Assembly: GCF_004114955.1 (NCBI RefSeq)
Contig: NZ_CP030053.1
Coordinates: 1,364,001-1,428,000, forward strand
Length of the DNA: 64,000 bases
Source of the DNA: Bradyrhizobium guangzhouense
Lineage (GTDB): Bacteria; Pseudomonadota; Alphaproteobacteria; Rhizobiales; Xanthobacteraceae
Direction: 5' to 3'
The notes under the pieces are model-generated. The model saw only the letters and a program-made list of their open reading frames with translations, did no database searches and was not told where the DNA came from. This document shows, one piece after another, positions 18,788 to 27,571 of this stretch (within the stretch, counting starts at the first letter, position 1; the number at the start of each line of letters is the position of its first letter). The translations under genes and the position numbers were made by a program.

Positions 18788-20079
18788 ACGAGGCCGACAC
18801 CGGCTGGATCGAGACCGCGCTGACCTCGGCGCGCCCCCAGGCGGTCGGCGCGCTGCTGCGCTATTTCCGCGATCTCGACACGGCCGAGGAAGCCTTCCAG
18901 AACGCGTCCCTGCGCGCGCTCAAGAACTGGCGGGAGAATGGACCGCCGCGCGACGCCGCGGCCTGGCTGATCATGGTCGGCCGCAACGTCGCCATCGACG
19001 AGGTTCGCCGCAACCGCAAGCAGCAGCCGCTGCCGGAGGACGACCAGGCGATCTCCGATCTCGACGACGCCGAAGGCGCGCTGGCCGAGCGTCTCGACGG
19101 TTCGCACTATCGCGACGACATTTTGCGGCTGATGTTCATCTGCTGCCATCCGCAATTGCCGGCGACGCAGCAGATCGCGCTGGCGCTGCGTATCGTCTCC
19201 GGTCTCACGGTCAAGCAGATCGCGCGCGCCTTCCTGGTTTCGGAAGCGGCGATGGAGCAGCGCATCACCCGCGCCAAGGCCAGGGTCGCGGACGCCGGCA
19301 CGCCGTTCGAGACGCCCGGCGCGGTCGAGCGCTCGGAGCGGCTCGCCGGCGTCGCCGCGATGATCTATCTGATCTTCAACGAAGGCTATTCTGCGAGCGG
19401 CGATACCGCGGAGATCCGCAAGCCGCTCTGCGAGGAGGCGATCCGGCTGGCGCGACTGTTGTTGCGCCTGTTCCCGAGTGAACCCGAGATCATGGGGCTG
19501 ACCGCACTGATCCTGTTGCAGCACGCCCGCAGTGCCGCGCGCTTTGCCGAAGATGGATCGCTGATCCTGCTGGAAGACCAGAACCGCGCGGTGTGGAACG
19601 GCACCATGATCGCCGAAGGCCTTGCCTTGATCGACAAGGCGATGCGCCACCGCCGCAGCGGACCTTACCAGATCCAGGCTGCGATCGCCGCGCTGCATGC
19701 GCGCGCGGCAGCACCTGACGAGACCGACTGGGCCCAGATCGACCTGCTCTATGGTGCGCTCGAGATCGTGCAGCCTTCGCCGGTGGTGACGCTCAACCGG
19801 GCGGTCGCGGTGGCCAAGGTGCGCGGGCCCCAGGCCGCGCTCGATCTGATCGAGCCGCTGGCGCCCAAGCTTGCCAATTACTTCCATTTCTACGGCGTGC
19901 GCGGCGCCTTCTTGATGCAGCTCGGCCGCAACGACGAAGCACGAATCGCCTTTGATCGCGCCATCGCGCTCGCCAACACCTCCGCCGAAGCCGCCCACAT
20001 CCGCATGCACATCGATCGTCTGATCCGGGATAGCCAGCCGAAGAATGGCAGCACCCGGCAGGAGGCGAAGGCGAAATAG
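18784..20079 (+). CDS. ECF42-type RNA polymerase sigma factor with TPR-like C-terminal extension
   Basis: A 431-residue ECF sigma factor. Sigma-2 (LRYFRDLDTAEEAFQNASLR) and sigma-4 (SGLTVKQIARAFLVSEAAME) occupy the first 180 residues. The remaining 250 form a helical, TPR-like extension with the GYSASGDTAEIRKPLCEEAI region seen in ECF42 members. No anti-sigma gene is present, as is usual for this group, where the C-terminal extension is thought to control activity. GTG start, overlapping the DGPF gene stop. It probably drives its own operon and other DGPF genes; those at 25805 and 26263 are candidates. Confidence 0.92.
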   Translation: MNEADTGWIETALTSARPQAVGALLRYFRDLDTAEEAFQNASLRALKNWRENGPPRDAAAWLIMVGRNVAIDEVRRNRKQQPLPEDDQAISDLDDAEGALAERLDGSHYRDDILRLMFICCHPQLPATQQIALALRIVSGLTVKQIARAFLVSEAAMEQRITRAKARVADAGTPFETPGAVERSERLAGVAAMIYLIFNEGYSASGDTAEIRKPLCEEAIRLARLLLRLFPSEPEIMGLTALILLQHARSAARFAEDGSLILLEDQNRAVWNGTMIAEGLALIDKAMRHRRSGPYQIQAAIAALHARAAAPDETDWAQIDLLYGALEIVQPSPVVTLNRAVAVAKVRGPQAALDLIEPLAPKLANYFHFYGVRGAFLMQLGRNDEARIAFDRAIALANTSAEAAHIRMHIDRLIRDSQPKNGSTRQEAKAK

Positions 20080-20209
20080 GTCCGTCTGCTTCCGGACGGT
20101 TACGCCCCGCCATGACGTGGGGTGGGGCGTGCGCCAAAAAAAATGTTTCGCCAATTGTCGGCCCGCGTCGCTCCCCCTTCGTCTTAATCTCGTATCAGGG
20201 GAGCCATTC

Positions 20210-20746
20210 ATGCTGAAAGCTGTTGCCATTATCGCTGTCGTACTCGTGGTCGGGATCGCGGGCACCGTCGTCTTCGCCCTTACAAAGCCCGATACGTTCC
20301 GAGTCGAGCGTTCGCTCGCGCTGAAGGCGCCGGCCGACGCGATCTATCCGATGGTCGCCGATTTTCACTTCTGGACCAGCTGGTCACCTTATGAAAACCG
20401 GGATCCCGCCATGAAGCGCACCTATGGCGGAACCGCCGCAGGCAAGGGCGCCACCTATGCCTGGGACGGCAACAGCAATGTCGGCGCGGGCCATATGGAG
20501 ATCCTCGAGGCGAACACGCCGTCGAAGCTCCGCATCAAGCTCGATTTCGAGCGGCCCTTCGAGGGGCACAATACCGCCGAGTTCACTTTTGTGCCGCAAG
20601 GCGATGCTACGCTGGTCACATGGGCGATGTATGGTCCGGCGCCCTTCATGTCCAAGCTGATGCAGGTCTTCGTCAACATGGACACCATGATCGGCAAGGA
20701 CTTTGAGGTCGGCCTCGCCAGCCTCAAGAAGCTCACCGAGAAGTAA
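20210..20746 (+). CDS. SRPBCC family protein with N-terminal membrane anchor
   Basis: A 178-residue protein. Residues 4-25 are hydrophobic (AVAIIAVVLVVGIAGTVVFAL) and probably anchor it. The rest is a START/polyketide-cyclase-like fold: RVERSLALKAPADAIYPMVA, then WSPYENRDPAM, ending GLASLKKL. Such proteins bind hydrophobic ligands in a cavity. The ATG at 20210 follows AGGGGAG. It lies 130 bases after the sigma factor gene and before a PhnB-like VOC gene; all three could be one stress-related transcription unit, but the gaps leave that open. Confidence 0.88.
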   Translation: MLKAVAIIAVVLVVGIAGTVVFALTKPDTFRVERSLALKAPADAIYPMVADFHFWTSWSPYENRDPAMKRTYGGTAAGKGATYAWDGNSNVGAGHMEILEANTPSKLRIKLDFERPFEGHNTAEFTFVPQGDATLVTWAMYGPAPFMSKLMQVFVNMDTMIGKDFEVGLASLKKLTEK

Positions 20747-20806
20747 CCCCGGCTGCCGTCCAAGACCGGCCAGGAAACGGTCGGGGAAGTGGAGAGGAGA
20801 GAAACG

Positions 20807-21226
20807 ATGCTCAGTTCTTATTTGTTCTATCAGGACACCTGCGAAGCGGCCTTCAACTATTACGCCAAGGTCCTCGGCGGCAAGATCGATGCCATGATGC
20901 GCCTTTCGGAAGCGCCGGCATCGGATATGCCGCCTGGCCCGCCCGGCCGCGAGAAGACGATCATGCATGCACGGATGACGTTGCCCGGCGGTGGCGTGCT
21001 GATGGCCTCCGACACGCCGGCGGAGCACTTTCACAAACCGCAGGGCTTTTCGATCTCGCTCACCGTCATGGATCCCGCTGAGGGCGAGCGCAAATTCAAC
21101 GCGCTCGCCGACGGCGGGACGGTCACGATGCCCTACAGCAAGACGTTCTGGGCCAAGGGCTTCGGCATGTGCGTCGACAAGTTCGGCATCCCCTGGATGG
21201 TAAATTGCCCGGCCGAGGGAATGTGA
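20807..21226 (+). CDS. VOC family protein (PhnB-like)
   Basis: A 139-residue protein of the glyoxalase/bleomycin-resistance fold, PhnB/3-demethylubiquinone-methyltransferase-like subgroup. Features are YLFYQDTCEAAFNYYAKVLGG at the start, HARMTLPGGGVLMASD in the middle and DKFGIPWMVN at the end. The purine-rich GGAGAGGAG precedes the ATG at 20807. Proteins of this type often sit beside SRPBCC and ECF42 genes, as here. No enzymatic activity can be assigned. Confidence 0.9.
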   Translation: MLSSYLFYQDTCEAAFNYYAKVLGGKIDAMMRLSEAPASDMPPGPPGREKTIMHARMTLPGGGVLMASDTPAEHFHKPQGFSISLTVMDPAEGERKFNALADGGTVTMPYSKTFWAKGFGMCVDKFGIPWMVNCPAEGM

Positions 21227-21294
21227 TCGTGTCGTTCCGCTGATACACCGCGCTGCGCCTTCCTCTCTTGATTACAGAGAGAGGAGGGCGCATG

Positions 21295-21642
21295 TCAGCG
21301 GATCGATCCGGTCGTCTCTTCGTTCGGCGGCCGTGCCATGCAGCTGCGGCAGATCACGAGCTTCGAGCCGAGCTGCCTGTCGTTCTCGGCCTCGATCTCG
21401 TCCTGCACGGCCCACCATGCGTCGGAATAGGGACGCAACGTGGCCAGCACCCTTTGTCTCTCGAGATTGGGATCGGTTTCCGGCGCTGCGCGACCGGCAA
21501 CGCGACGCTTTGCGACGTCGGGACGATTTGGATCCTGACCCAGCCCGTCCCATGCGATTGATCGCCGCTCCGCCGCCGGAGCGGCCGCGCATCCCGCGAG
21601 CACTGCGCAAAAACTAAGCAAGACGAAGATGTGTCGCATCAT
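21295..21642 (-). CDS. Small predicted lipoprotein, unknown function
   Basis: About 115 residues. The N-terminus MMRHIFVLLSFCAVLAGC is a lipoprotein signal with lipobox LAGC (Cys18), so the mature part should be attached to a membrane. The remainder is hydrophilic, with PNLERQRVLATLRPYSDAWW and a CRSC pair near the end. The start is at the ATG pair 21642/21639. It is convergent with the VOC gene, 68 bases away. I do not recognise the family. The lipobox and normal codon pattern make it a real gene in my judgement. Confidence 0.75.
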   Translation of the reverse strand: MMRHIFVLLSFCAVLAGCAAAPAAERRSIAWDGLGQDPNRPDVAKRRVAGRAAPETDPNLERQRVLATLRPYSDAWWAVQDEIEAENDRQLGSKLVICRSCMARPPNEETTGSIR

Positions 21643-21941
21643 GTCGGACTTTCGGTGCTCCGCGCGACAGGCCAAAGCTGCGCAGGACGTTCTGCATCGC
21701 GCCGTCAAATGGAACCCAAAAGAAATGACACCGTCGGAGAGCTGAATCTGAAAGAGGCTGAATCTGAAATCTTGATTCGCACAACATTGCGAGAGCAGTG
21801 AGGCCGCTTCGTGAAATGAAGCGGATCGCAATGCACAACAACTGGCGCAATATTAGGCTGTGCACGTCGCGCGAGAATCCGCTAATAATTCCTTCATAAA
21901 ATAAAAACCCAGGGTGGACGTAACTCGGAAGGGAGCGACCG

Positions 21942-22034
21942 ATGGCGGCGGCGCTGCAAATCAACTTTGCACTGTGGGGAATGCTCATTTGCGCGAGCCT
22001 CGAGCTGGCGCAAACGATTGAAAGATTCTTCTAG
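21942..22034 (+). CDS. Possible 30-residue single-helix membrane peptide
   Basis: A short frame ATG-TAG encodes MAAALQINFALWGMLICASL followed by ELAQTIERFF. GGGAG precedes the ATG by six bases. The middle is hydrophobic enough for one membrane helix, and the ends are an amphipathic tail. It stands alone in an otherwise empty 490-base gap between the lipoprotein gene (minus, starting at 21642) and a minus-strand secreted protein gene. Similar tiny membrane peptides are common in this group of bacteria, which is recollection rather than a search. The function is unknown. Confidence 0.45.
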   Translation: MAAALQINFALWGMLICASLELAQTIERFF

Positions 22035-22132
22035 GCATCACATTGGTCAGTTCGCGAGCGATGCCGCGAACGAAAATGGCCTGTGCGACGACAATCTCGC
22101 GGTAGCGACGATGCGCGCCCGATGGTCGCTCC

Positions 22133-22570
22133 TTACCGGCAGCGCGGATAGATTGCTGCGAGGTCGCGCCCCTTGAGCAAGAGCAAACGAGAGGTGAGGC
22201 CGCCGCGGCGGCTGATCCAGTCACGCACCGGGCCCGGATAGGCTTCGAGCACGGCTTCGGATGCTTCCGGTTCGGCGTAGAAGCGTCCGCGCCGGTCGAC
22301 CGAACGCGCGGCATGGAAACCGAGCACGGCGCGCCTGGTGACGCAAATGCGCTCGCCCGGCACGATGCTGAGCACCAGCGTGCAGGCGGACAGGCAGGGT
22401 CCGTCGATCACGACACGCTCGCCGCTCGCGCGCACCTTCTCGAACAGATCAAGGAACGGTCCGACCTGCCCGCCTGGGCTCTGGATGATGCGGATCTCGG
22501 CGGCTGCAGGTGCGGCGGCGAGCAGTGCGGATGCGAGCATCAGGGCACTGAAGAAAGTGACGCGTCGCAT
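22133..22570 (-). CDS. Predicted periplasmic Ser/His protein, ClpP-class-like
   Basis: A 145-residue secreted protein. The first 24 residues (MRRVTFFSALMLASALLAAA then PAAAE) form a signal peptide. The mature part has the pattern DGPCLSACTLVLSIVPGERI then AVLGFHAAR, where the Ser in LSAC and the His in GFHAA sit as in predicted periplasmic proteins of the COG3904 type, related to the ClpP/crotonase fold. That would fit a small serine hydrolase or a degenerate relative. The start is the ATG at 22570. It follows, on the same strand, a palindromic repeat that separates it from the SDR gene. Activity is not established. Confidence 0.75.
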   Translation of the reverse strand: MRRVTFFSALMLASALLAAAPAAAEIRIIQSPGGQVGPFLDLFEKVRASGERVVIDGPCLSACTLVLSIVPGERICVTRRAVLGFHAARSVDRRGRFYAEPEASEAVLEAYPGPVRDWISRRGGLTSRLLLLKGRDLAAIYPRCR

Positions 22571-22594
22571 GAAGCACTCCACGAATTCGGTAAC

Positions 22595-22729
22595 GTAGGG
22601 TGGGTTAGCCCTGCAGATGCGCGAAGCGCATCGGCAGGGCGTAACCCACCATCTTTCACATCGCGCGAGAAGAGGTGGGTTACGCCCCGCGGCCGCGCTT
22701 TGCGCAGCCGCGACGCTAACCCACCCTAC
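22595..22729. repeat. Palindromic repeat element, family C
   Basis: Outer arms GTAGGGTGGGTTAGC (22595-22609) and its exact inverse (22715-22729), 15 bp each. Inside are two further hairpin blocks that each repeat GGTGGGTTA- or TAACCCACC-type sequence next to GCGC-rich stems. The element fills most of the gap between two minus-strand genes. Its regular structure marks it as a dispersed intergenic repeat; a role in mRNA 3'-end stability is possible. Confidence 0.75.
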
Positions 22730-22734
22730 AAAGC

Positions 22735-23523
22735 CTACCCGTTCCGTCGTTGCCCTCGCAACGTCGGCAGCCCGATGCCCGCCGCATCGAAGCCGCCATC
22801 GACGGCCAAAATTTGGCCGGTGATGTAGCTCGCGCGATCCGAGCACAGGAAGTAGATCGCCTCCGCCAGTTCCTCCTCCAGGCCATAGCGGTTGAGCGGG
22901 ATGGCGTCGTGATAATCCGCACGGATTTCCTGGGTGTGAACCTGCTTTGCCATGGCGGTGTCGACCGGCCCTGGCGCGACCGCGTTGACGCGGATGCTGA
23001 GCGAGGCGAGCTCGACCGCGAGCTGTTTTGTCAGGTGCGCGAGCCCCGCCTTGCTGGTGCCGTAGGCCGAGCGCAAGGTCGAGGCACGAACGGCCGAGAT
23101 CGAAGTGATGTTGACGATGGCGCCGCCGTCGGCCTCGCGCATCAGCGGCACCGCCGCCCTGGTGCAGAGGAACGGTCCGGTGAGATTGACCTCAAGCACG
23201 CGGCGCCAGTCGGCCTCAGACGTCTCCATCAGCGGTGCGAACACTGCAATGCCGGCATTGTTGACCAGCGCATCGAGCCGGCCGAAGCGCTGCGCGAGCG
23301 CCGTCATCGCGGCGTCGACCGCAGTGGCGTCCGAGACATCGCAGGTGAGCGCCAGCGTATCGTCGCCCCTGCCGATGCCGGCGACGGCCTTGGCGAGCAG
23401 CTCGCCCTCGATGTCGAGCAGCCCCACGCGCCAACCCTCGGCCAGGAATTTTCGGGCGGTCGCAAGCCCGATGCCGCGCGCGGCTCCGGTGACGAGGGCG
23501 ACTTTCTGCGGAGAGGTGGGCAT
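22735..23523 (-). CDS. SDR family oxidoreductase
   Basis: A 262-residue classical short-chain dehydrogenase: TGAARGIG nucleotide motif at the N-terminus, NNAGIAVF, catalytic Ser in NITSISA, and Tyr-x3-Lys in YGTSK. The end YITGQILAVDGGF is typical of FabG-like members. The ATG at 23523 gives the usual length. It is the first of two minus-strand genes, with the secreted Ser/His protein downstream across a repeat. The substrate is not evident, and FabG-like activity in fatty-acid synthesis is not supported by the context. Confidence 0.92.
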   Translation of the reverse strand: MPTSPQKVALVTGAARGIGLATARKFLAEGWRVGLLDIEGELLAKAVAGIGRGDDTLALTCDVSDATAVDAAMTALAQRFGRLDALVNNAGIAVFAPLMETSEADWRRVLEVNLTGPFLCTRAAVPLMREADGGAIVNITSISAVRASTLRSAYGTSKAGLAHLTKQLAVELASLSIRVNAVAPGPVDTAMAKQVHTQEIRADYHDAIPLNRYGLEEELAEAIYFLCSDRASYITGQILAVDGGFDAAGIGLPTLRGQRRNG

Positions 23524-23716
23524 GGGTTGTTCAGTCCTGTGGAGAAGAAAGGCGCGCCTGAGCGCGCGCTCGTTCTACCTCGCTTTGGTCCAGGGGAGGA
23601 AGGGCCGGTGATCGCACAAGATGTGCACGATGCTGCGGCATTGACCGTGAGCTCTCTCTCCCGCTTACGGGCGAGGCTGAGCCCGCGGATGCCGTGCAGT
23701 CTACTTCGGAGAGCCC

Positions 23717-25453
23717 CTACGACAGCTCCGCCGATGCCCGCTGCATGTTGGCCGACATGTCCGCGGTCACCGCGCTCTGCTCCTCGACCGCGGCGGCGGT
23801 GGTGGCGATGAACTCGTTGACGCCGGCGATCGCGGCCTTGATCGCGGTGAGCGAGCTTGCGACGTCGCCCGAGATGGTGTTCAGCGCGTCGATTTCGGAG
23901 GTGATGGTGTCGGTGGCCTGCTTGGCCTGGTTGGCGAGGTTCTTCACCTCGGAGGCGACCACCGCGAAGCCCCGTCCGGCTTCGCCCGCGCGTGCCGATT
24001 CGATCGTGGCGTTGAGCGCCAGCAGATTGATCTGGCTGGTGATGCCGGCGATCATCTCGACGATCCCGCTCATGGCCTGCGCGGCCGCGTTCAGCCGCTG
24101 CGCCTGGCCGTCGGCGGCTTCGACCCTGGAGGCCGCGACCTTGGAGTTCTCGCGCGACTTCGCCATGGTCTCGGAAATCTCGCGGATCGATGCGCTCATC
24201 TCTTCACTGCCGGCCGCGACCGCCTCGATCAGTCCGCGCGCATTGTCGGCTTTCTTGCGGCCGATGACCTGCGCTGTGACGTCGGTGGCGTATTTCACCA
24301 CCTTGTAGGGTTTGCCGTTGAGATCGAAGATCGGATTGTAGGACGCCTGGATCCAGATCTCGCGCCCGCCCTTGGCGATGCGTTTGTATTCGGCGGCCTG
24401 GAATTCGCCGCGGCCAAGCGTTTCCCAGAACTGGCGGTAGGCCGGCGAGCTCTTCTCGTTCGGCTCGACGAACATGGAGTGGTGCTGGCCCTTGATCTCG
24501 GCCAGCGAATAGCCCGTCGCCTTCAGGAAATTCTGGTTCGCGGTGCGGATCGTGCCGTCCATGTTGAACTCGATCACCGCCTGCGATTTCTGGATCGCGG
24601 CGAGTTGGCCGTCATTGTCGGCCGCCTTCATCTTCTGCGCGGTGACGTCGGTTGCGAACTTGACCACCTTGAACGGCTTGCCGGTCTCGTCGAGGATCGG
24701 ATTGTAGCTGGCGAGAATCCAGATCTCGCGGCCGCCCTTGGCGATCCGCTTGAATTCGGCGGCCTCGAACTCGCCGCGGTTCAGCTTGGCCCAGAGCGCG
24801 CCATAGGCCGCGCCGGCGCGGTCCTCCGGCGTCACGAACATGCTGTGGTGCTTGCCCTTGATCTCGTCGAGCGTATAGCCCATCGCACCGAGGAAATTCT
24901 CGTTGGCGGTGATGATGGTGCCATCCATCTGGAACTCGATGACGGCCTGGGCGCGGTTGATCGCGGCGATCTTGCCGGCATCCTCCATGGTCCTGATCTT
25001 GGAGGCCGTGATGTCGGTGGCGAATTTGATGAATGAGACCACCTTGCCGTTCTCGTCGCGCAGCGGCGCGTAGGAGGCGTGGACCCAGACTTCCTTGCCG
25101 TTCTTGCCGAACCGCTTGTACTGCGTGGTCTGGAACTCACCGCGGTTGAGGCTGGCCCAAAAATCACGATAGCGGGCGCTCTCGCGCTCGGTCGGGCTGA
25201 CGAAGATGCTGTGGTGCTTGCCTTTGATTTCGGCGAGCGAATAGCCGCTCATCTTCAGCAGGTTTTCGTTGGCATCGAGAATGGTACCGTCGAGACCGAA
25301 CTCGATCACCGCCTGCGACCGATCGAGCGCCTCGACCTCTGCGACCGCGTGCCTGACCTTCTTGCTTTGAAAATTGAACACTTTGCCCCGCAACGTTCCC
25401 AACGCGTTTCGGCAGGATTGCCATACCGTTTGTCCTGTTCCGAAAAGTTGCAT
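23717..25453 (-). CDS. Cytoplasmic chemoreceptor with three tandem PAS domains
   Basis: About 578 residues, no membrane segment. Three PAS modules of roughly 120 residues each repeat the phrases [25 protein letters not shown] and REIWI-ASYNPI, each followed by a PAC segment ([11 protein letters not shown]). A short methyl-accepting domain with [17 protein letters not shown] ends the protein. It would sense an intracellular signal through bound cofactor and pass it to CheA. I place the start at ATG 25453 (MQLFGTGQ); a TTG 15 bases upstream is the alternative. The near-identity of the PAS modules suggests recent internal duplication. Confidence 0.92.
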   Translation of the reverse strand: MQLFGTGQTVWQSCRNALGTLRGKVFNFQSKKVRHAVAEVEALDRSQAVIEFGLDGTILDANENLLKMSGYSLAEIKGKHHSIFVSPTERESARYRDFWASLNRGEFQTTQYKRFGKNGKEVWVHASYAPLRDENGKVVSFIKFATDITASKIRTMEDAGKIAAINRAQAVIEFQMDGTIITANENFLGAMGYTLDEIKGKHHSMFVTPEDRAGAAYGALWAKLNRGEFEAAEFKRIAKGGREIWILASYNPILDETGKPFKVVKFATDVTAQKMKAADNDGQLAAIQKSQAVIEFNMDGTIRTANQNFLKATGYSLAEIKGQHHSMFVEPNEKSSPAYRQFWETLGRGEFQAAEYKRIAKGGREIWIQASYNPIFDLNGKPYKVVKYATDVTAQVIGRKKADNARGLIEAVAAGSEEMSASIREISETMAKSRENSKVAASRVEAADGQAQRLNAAAQAMSGIVEMIAGITSQINLLALNATIESARAGEAGRGFAVVASEVKNLANQAKQATDTITSEIDALNTISGDVASSLTAIKAAIAGVNEFIATTAAAVEEQSAVTADMSANMQRASAELS

Positions 25454-25804
25454 GCGCTCATTGAGCAACTGTAAACATTTGCAGCGAGCCTCATCGGTTC
25501 CGGAATTGGGCGTGCTCCGGCCATGTCACTCAGCGCGCATACGTTCCCGATTCATATGCACGGCGGAGTTCATTGGCCGGCACGTATTTGTACGGAGCTT
25601 CATGCGCATTATTTTTCGGAGCGTGCTGCCGCAGTGCGCTCCTGACGGCATTGCCGGCGCGGCCGCACGAACGCCTCCTCCATGTACGGCATTGGCTCCG
25701 GGTCACGACGTCCGAAATAATTTTCTCGGCCGTGTCGGCCTCGTAGGAGGCCGTTCGTCTTAGAAGTAAGCGCGGACAGAACGCCCGCTTTCGTGAGGAA
25801 CCGC
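25454..25804. other. 351-base gene-free region between divergent genes
   Basis: This stretch separates the PAS chemoreceptor (minus) from the YciI gene (plus), so both promoters must lie here. AGTTGC (25446-25451) and its inverse (25465-25470) bracket the chemoreceptor start. I see no convincing coding frame, terminator or strong promoter consensus in the rest. Confidence 0.5.
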
Positions 25805-26209
25805 ATGCGATTCATGATGCTGATGATTCCGCTCGGCTACGAGACCGCGCCGGCGGATGTGCAACTCGATCCCGAACGCGTCGCCGCGATGATGCGCTAC
25901 AACGAGGCGCTGAAGGATGCCGGCGTGCTGATCACGCTGGACGGGCTGCATCCGCCGTCGATGGGCGCGCGCGTCTCGTTTACGACCGGCGTGCCTGTCG
26001 TAACCGACGGCCCCTTCACCGAAGCCAAGGAAGTGCTGGGCGGTTATTGGATGATCGAGGTCGGCTCGCGCGAGGAGGCGATTGCCTGGGCGAAGAGGTG
26101 CCCGGCTTCCGCCAACGAAATCATCGAGATTCGCCAGGTGCAGGAAATGTCCGACTTTCCCCCCGACGTCCAGGCCGCCGCTGCCGGCTTCGAAAATCTG
26201 AAGAACTAG
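25805..26209 (+). CDS. YciI-family protein (DGPF domain)
   Basis: A 134-residue YCII-related protein. The signature VTDGPFTEAKEVLGGYWMIE is intact near residues 67-86, followed by EAIAWAKRCP. It starts at ATG 25805 after GTGAGGAA. Compared with the protein at 18419 it is a separate subgroup (PhnB-neighbour type) but carries the same DGPF motif. It is a plausible target of the ECF42 sigma factor about 7 kb upstream. A second YCII-like gene follows after 53 bases. Confidence 0.9.
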   Translation: MRFMMLMIPLGYETAPADVQLDPERVAAMMRYNEALKDAGVLITLDGLHPPSMGARVSFTTGVPVVTDGPFTEAKEVLGGYWMIEVGSREEAIAWAKRCPASANEIIEIRQVQEMSDFPPDVQAAAAGFENLKN

Positions 26210-26262
26210 CCGTCCCGAAAGACTTCGCGGCTTCGTCAATCCGTCAGCAAGGGAGCAAACCG

Positions 26263-26625
26263 ATGAGCAATGATACCTATCTCGCCGTCTTCCTCGGCAG
26301 CAAGAACAGTCCGAAAATGGCTGCGTGGAATGCGATGTCCGACGCCGAGCGCAAGGCGAGGGAGATGGAGGGCATTGCGGCCTGGAAGGGCTGGGTCGAG
26401 AAGCACCAAGGCGCGATCCAGGCGATGGGTGGTCCGCTCGGCAAGACCAAGAAGGTCGACGGCAAGGGTGTCGCCGACATCGCCAACGAGATGGGTGCGT
26501 TCACTGTGGTTCGCGCCGCCTCGCACGAGGCGGCCGCAAAAATGTTCGAGAACCACCCGCATTTCGCGATCTTCCCCGGCGAGCGTGTCGAGATCATGCC
26601 GGTGCTGCCGATTCCGGGCGGCTAG
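26263..26625 (+). CDS. Small YCII-related protein
   Basis: A 120-residue protein, start ATG 26263 after AAGGGAG. The sequence (YLAVFLGSKNSPKMAAWNAM, then EKHQGAIQAMGGPLGKTKKV, ending MPVLPIP) resembles YCII-related proteins of alphaproteobacteria but lacks the DGPF signature of its neighbour. It probably adopts the ferredoxin-like fold. Co-directional with the preceding gene and separated by 53 bases, so likely one operon. A family A/B-type intergenic repeat follows. Function unknown. Confidence 0.85.
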   Translation: MSNDTYLAVFLGSKNSPKMAAWNAMSDAERKAREMEGIAAWKGWVEKHQGAIQAMGGPLGKTKKVDGKGVADIANEMGAFTVVRAASHEAAAKMFENHPHFAIFPGERVEIMPVLPIPGG

Positions 26626-26633
26626 GCCCCATC

Positions 26634-26711
26634 GTCATTCCGGGGCGGTCCGCAGGACCGAACCCGGAATCTCGAGCTTCCGGTTCGATGCTGGCGCATC
26701 GCCCGGAATGA
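26634..26711. repeat. Cloverleaf-folding palindromic repeat, family B, copy 1
   Basis: Outer arms GTCATTCCGGGGC (26634-26646) and GCCCGGAATGA (26701-26711) pair with one bulge. Between them are three hairpins: GGTCC-GCA-GGACC, GAACCCGGAA with TTCCGGTTC, and GATGC-TGGC-GCATC. The same architecture with different hairpin sequences occurs at 56942-57019. It lies between a YCII-like gene and a tetR gene. Confidence 0.8.
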
Positions 26712-26744
26712 AGGAGAGGGCCTAGTGACCTTCACGCTTAGCTC

Positions 26745-26763
26745 ATGTAAAGATCGTTCACAT
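26745..26763. promoter_or_regulatory. TetR operator overlapping the tetR start codon
   Basis: ATGTAAAGATCGTTCACAT is a 19-bp near-palindrome (ATGTAAA-N5-TTCACAT), matching the operator at 27570-27588 in length and half-sites. A wider perfect repeat AGCTCATGT...ACATGAGCT (26740-26748 and 26760-26768) overlies it. It reaches into the ATG of the tetR gene, so bound repressor would block initiation; the transcript may be leaderless or have a very short leader. Confidence 0.6.
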
Positions 26764-27502
26764 GAGCTGGCGCAAGGAGCAGCGCCGCGCCGAGCGCGGC
26801 TATCACCACGGCAATCTGAAGGAAGCACTTCTGCAGGCCGCCCTCGGGCTGATCGCCGAGAAGGGTGCGGCCGGTTTCACCTTCGCCGATGCCGCGCGCA
26901 TGGCCGGCGTCAGCGCCGCCGCGCCTTACCGGCATTTTCGCGACCGCGACGAACTGTTGTCCTCGATCGCCCAGCGCGGTTTTGAGCAGTTCGAATCCCG
27001 CCTGACCGATGCCTGGGACGACGGGCGTCCCGACACCGTCACCGCGTTCGAGCGCGTCGGCCGGGCCTATCTCGCCTTCGCCCGCGAGGAGCCGGCCTTC
27101 TACAACGCCATGTTCGAATCCGGCCTGCCGGTTGATGCCAATGCCGCGCTTCAGGCCGCGAGCGAGCGCGCTTTCAACGTCATTCGCGCGGCTGCCGAGC
27201 GTCTCGCAGCGCTCGCCCCGCCCGGCACGCCGCGACCGCCGGCGATGATGATGGCGCTGCACATCTGGTCGATGGCCCATGGCGTCGCCTCGCTGTTCTC
27301 GCGCGGTGATGCCGCGCGCCGAAAACTGCCGATGTCGCCGGACGAACTGCTCGAGGCCGAGGTGCTGATCTATCTGCGCGGCCTCGGCTTCCCGACCGAC
27401 CGCCGGTCCCAGGCGAAGAGCGCCGAGCCGCCGCCGGTGCCGCCGGAGGCATCCTCCGGTTCTGGGGTGCCGCCGGGCGGGCCCTGGGGCAAACCGAAAT
27501 AA
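26762..27502 (+). CDS. TetR/AcrR family regulator (WHG-domain type)
   Basis: A 246-residue regulator. The helix-turn-helix region is YHHGNLKEALLQAALGLIAE followed by FADAARMAGVSAAAPYRHFR (residues about 14-60). The ligand domain ends with MMMALHIWSMAHGVASLFS, the WHG-type region. The last 35 residues are Pro/Gly/Ser-rich and probably disordered. A matching operator overlaps its own start and another lies upstream of the DUF2852 gene, so it most likely represses itself and that gene. The ligand may be a fatty acid or similar hydrophobic molecule, judging only by the family. Confidence 0.93.
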   Translation: MSWRKEQRRAERGYHHGNLKEALLQAALGLIAEKGAAGFTFADAARMAGVSAAAPYRHFRDRDELLSSIAQRGFEQFESRLTDAWDDGRPDTVTAFERVGRAYLAFAREEPAFYNAMFESGLPVDANAALQAASERAFNVIRAAAERLAALAPPGTPRPPAMMMALHIWSMAHGVASLFSRGDAARRKLPMSPDELLEAEVLIYLRGLGFPTDRRSQAKSAEPPPVPPEASSGSGVPPGGPWGKPK

Positions 27503-27542
27503 AGTTGCGCGAATAATCACGCGGGCGTGTCGGGCGGCCAGC

Positions 27543-27571
27543 TTGACAAAATCGCGGGATGGTCTAGCTAT
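27543..27571 (+). promoter_or_regulatory. Consensus-like promoter of the DUF2852 gene
   Basis: TTGACA at 27543-27548 is followed 17 bases later by AGCTAT (27566-27571), or after 16 by TAGCTA. The -10 region abuts the TetR operator at 27570-27588, so the repressor would cover the transcription start. The -35 is a perfect consensus box. Confidence 0.55.
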
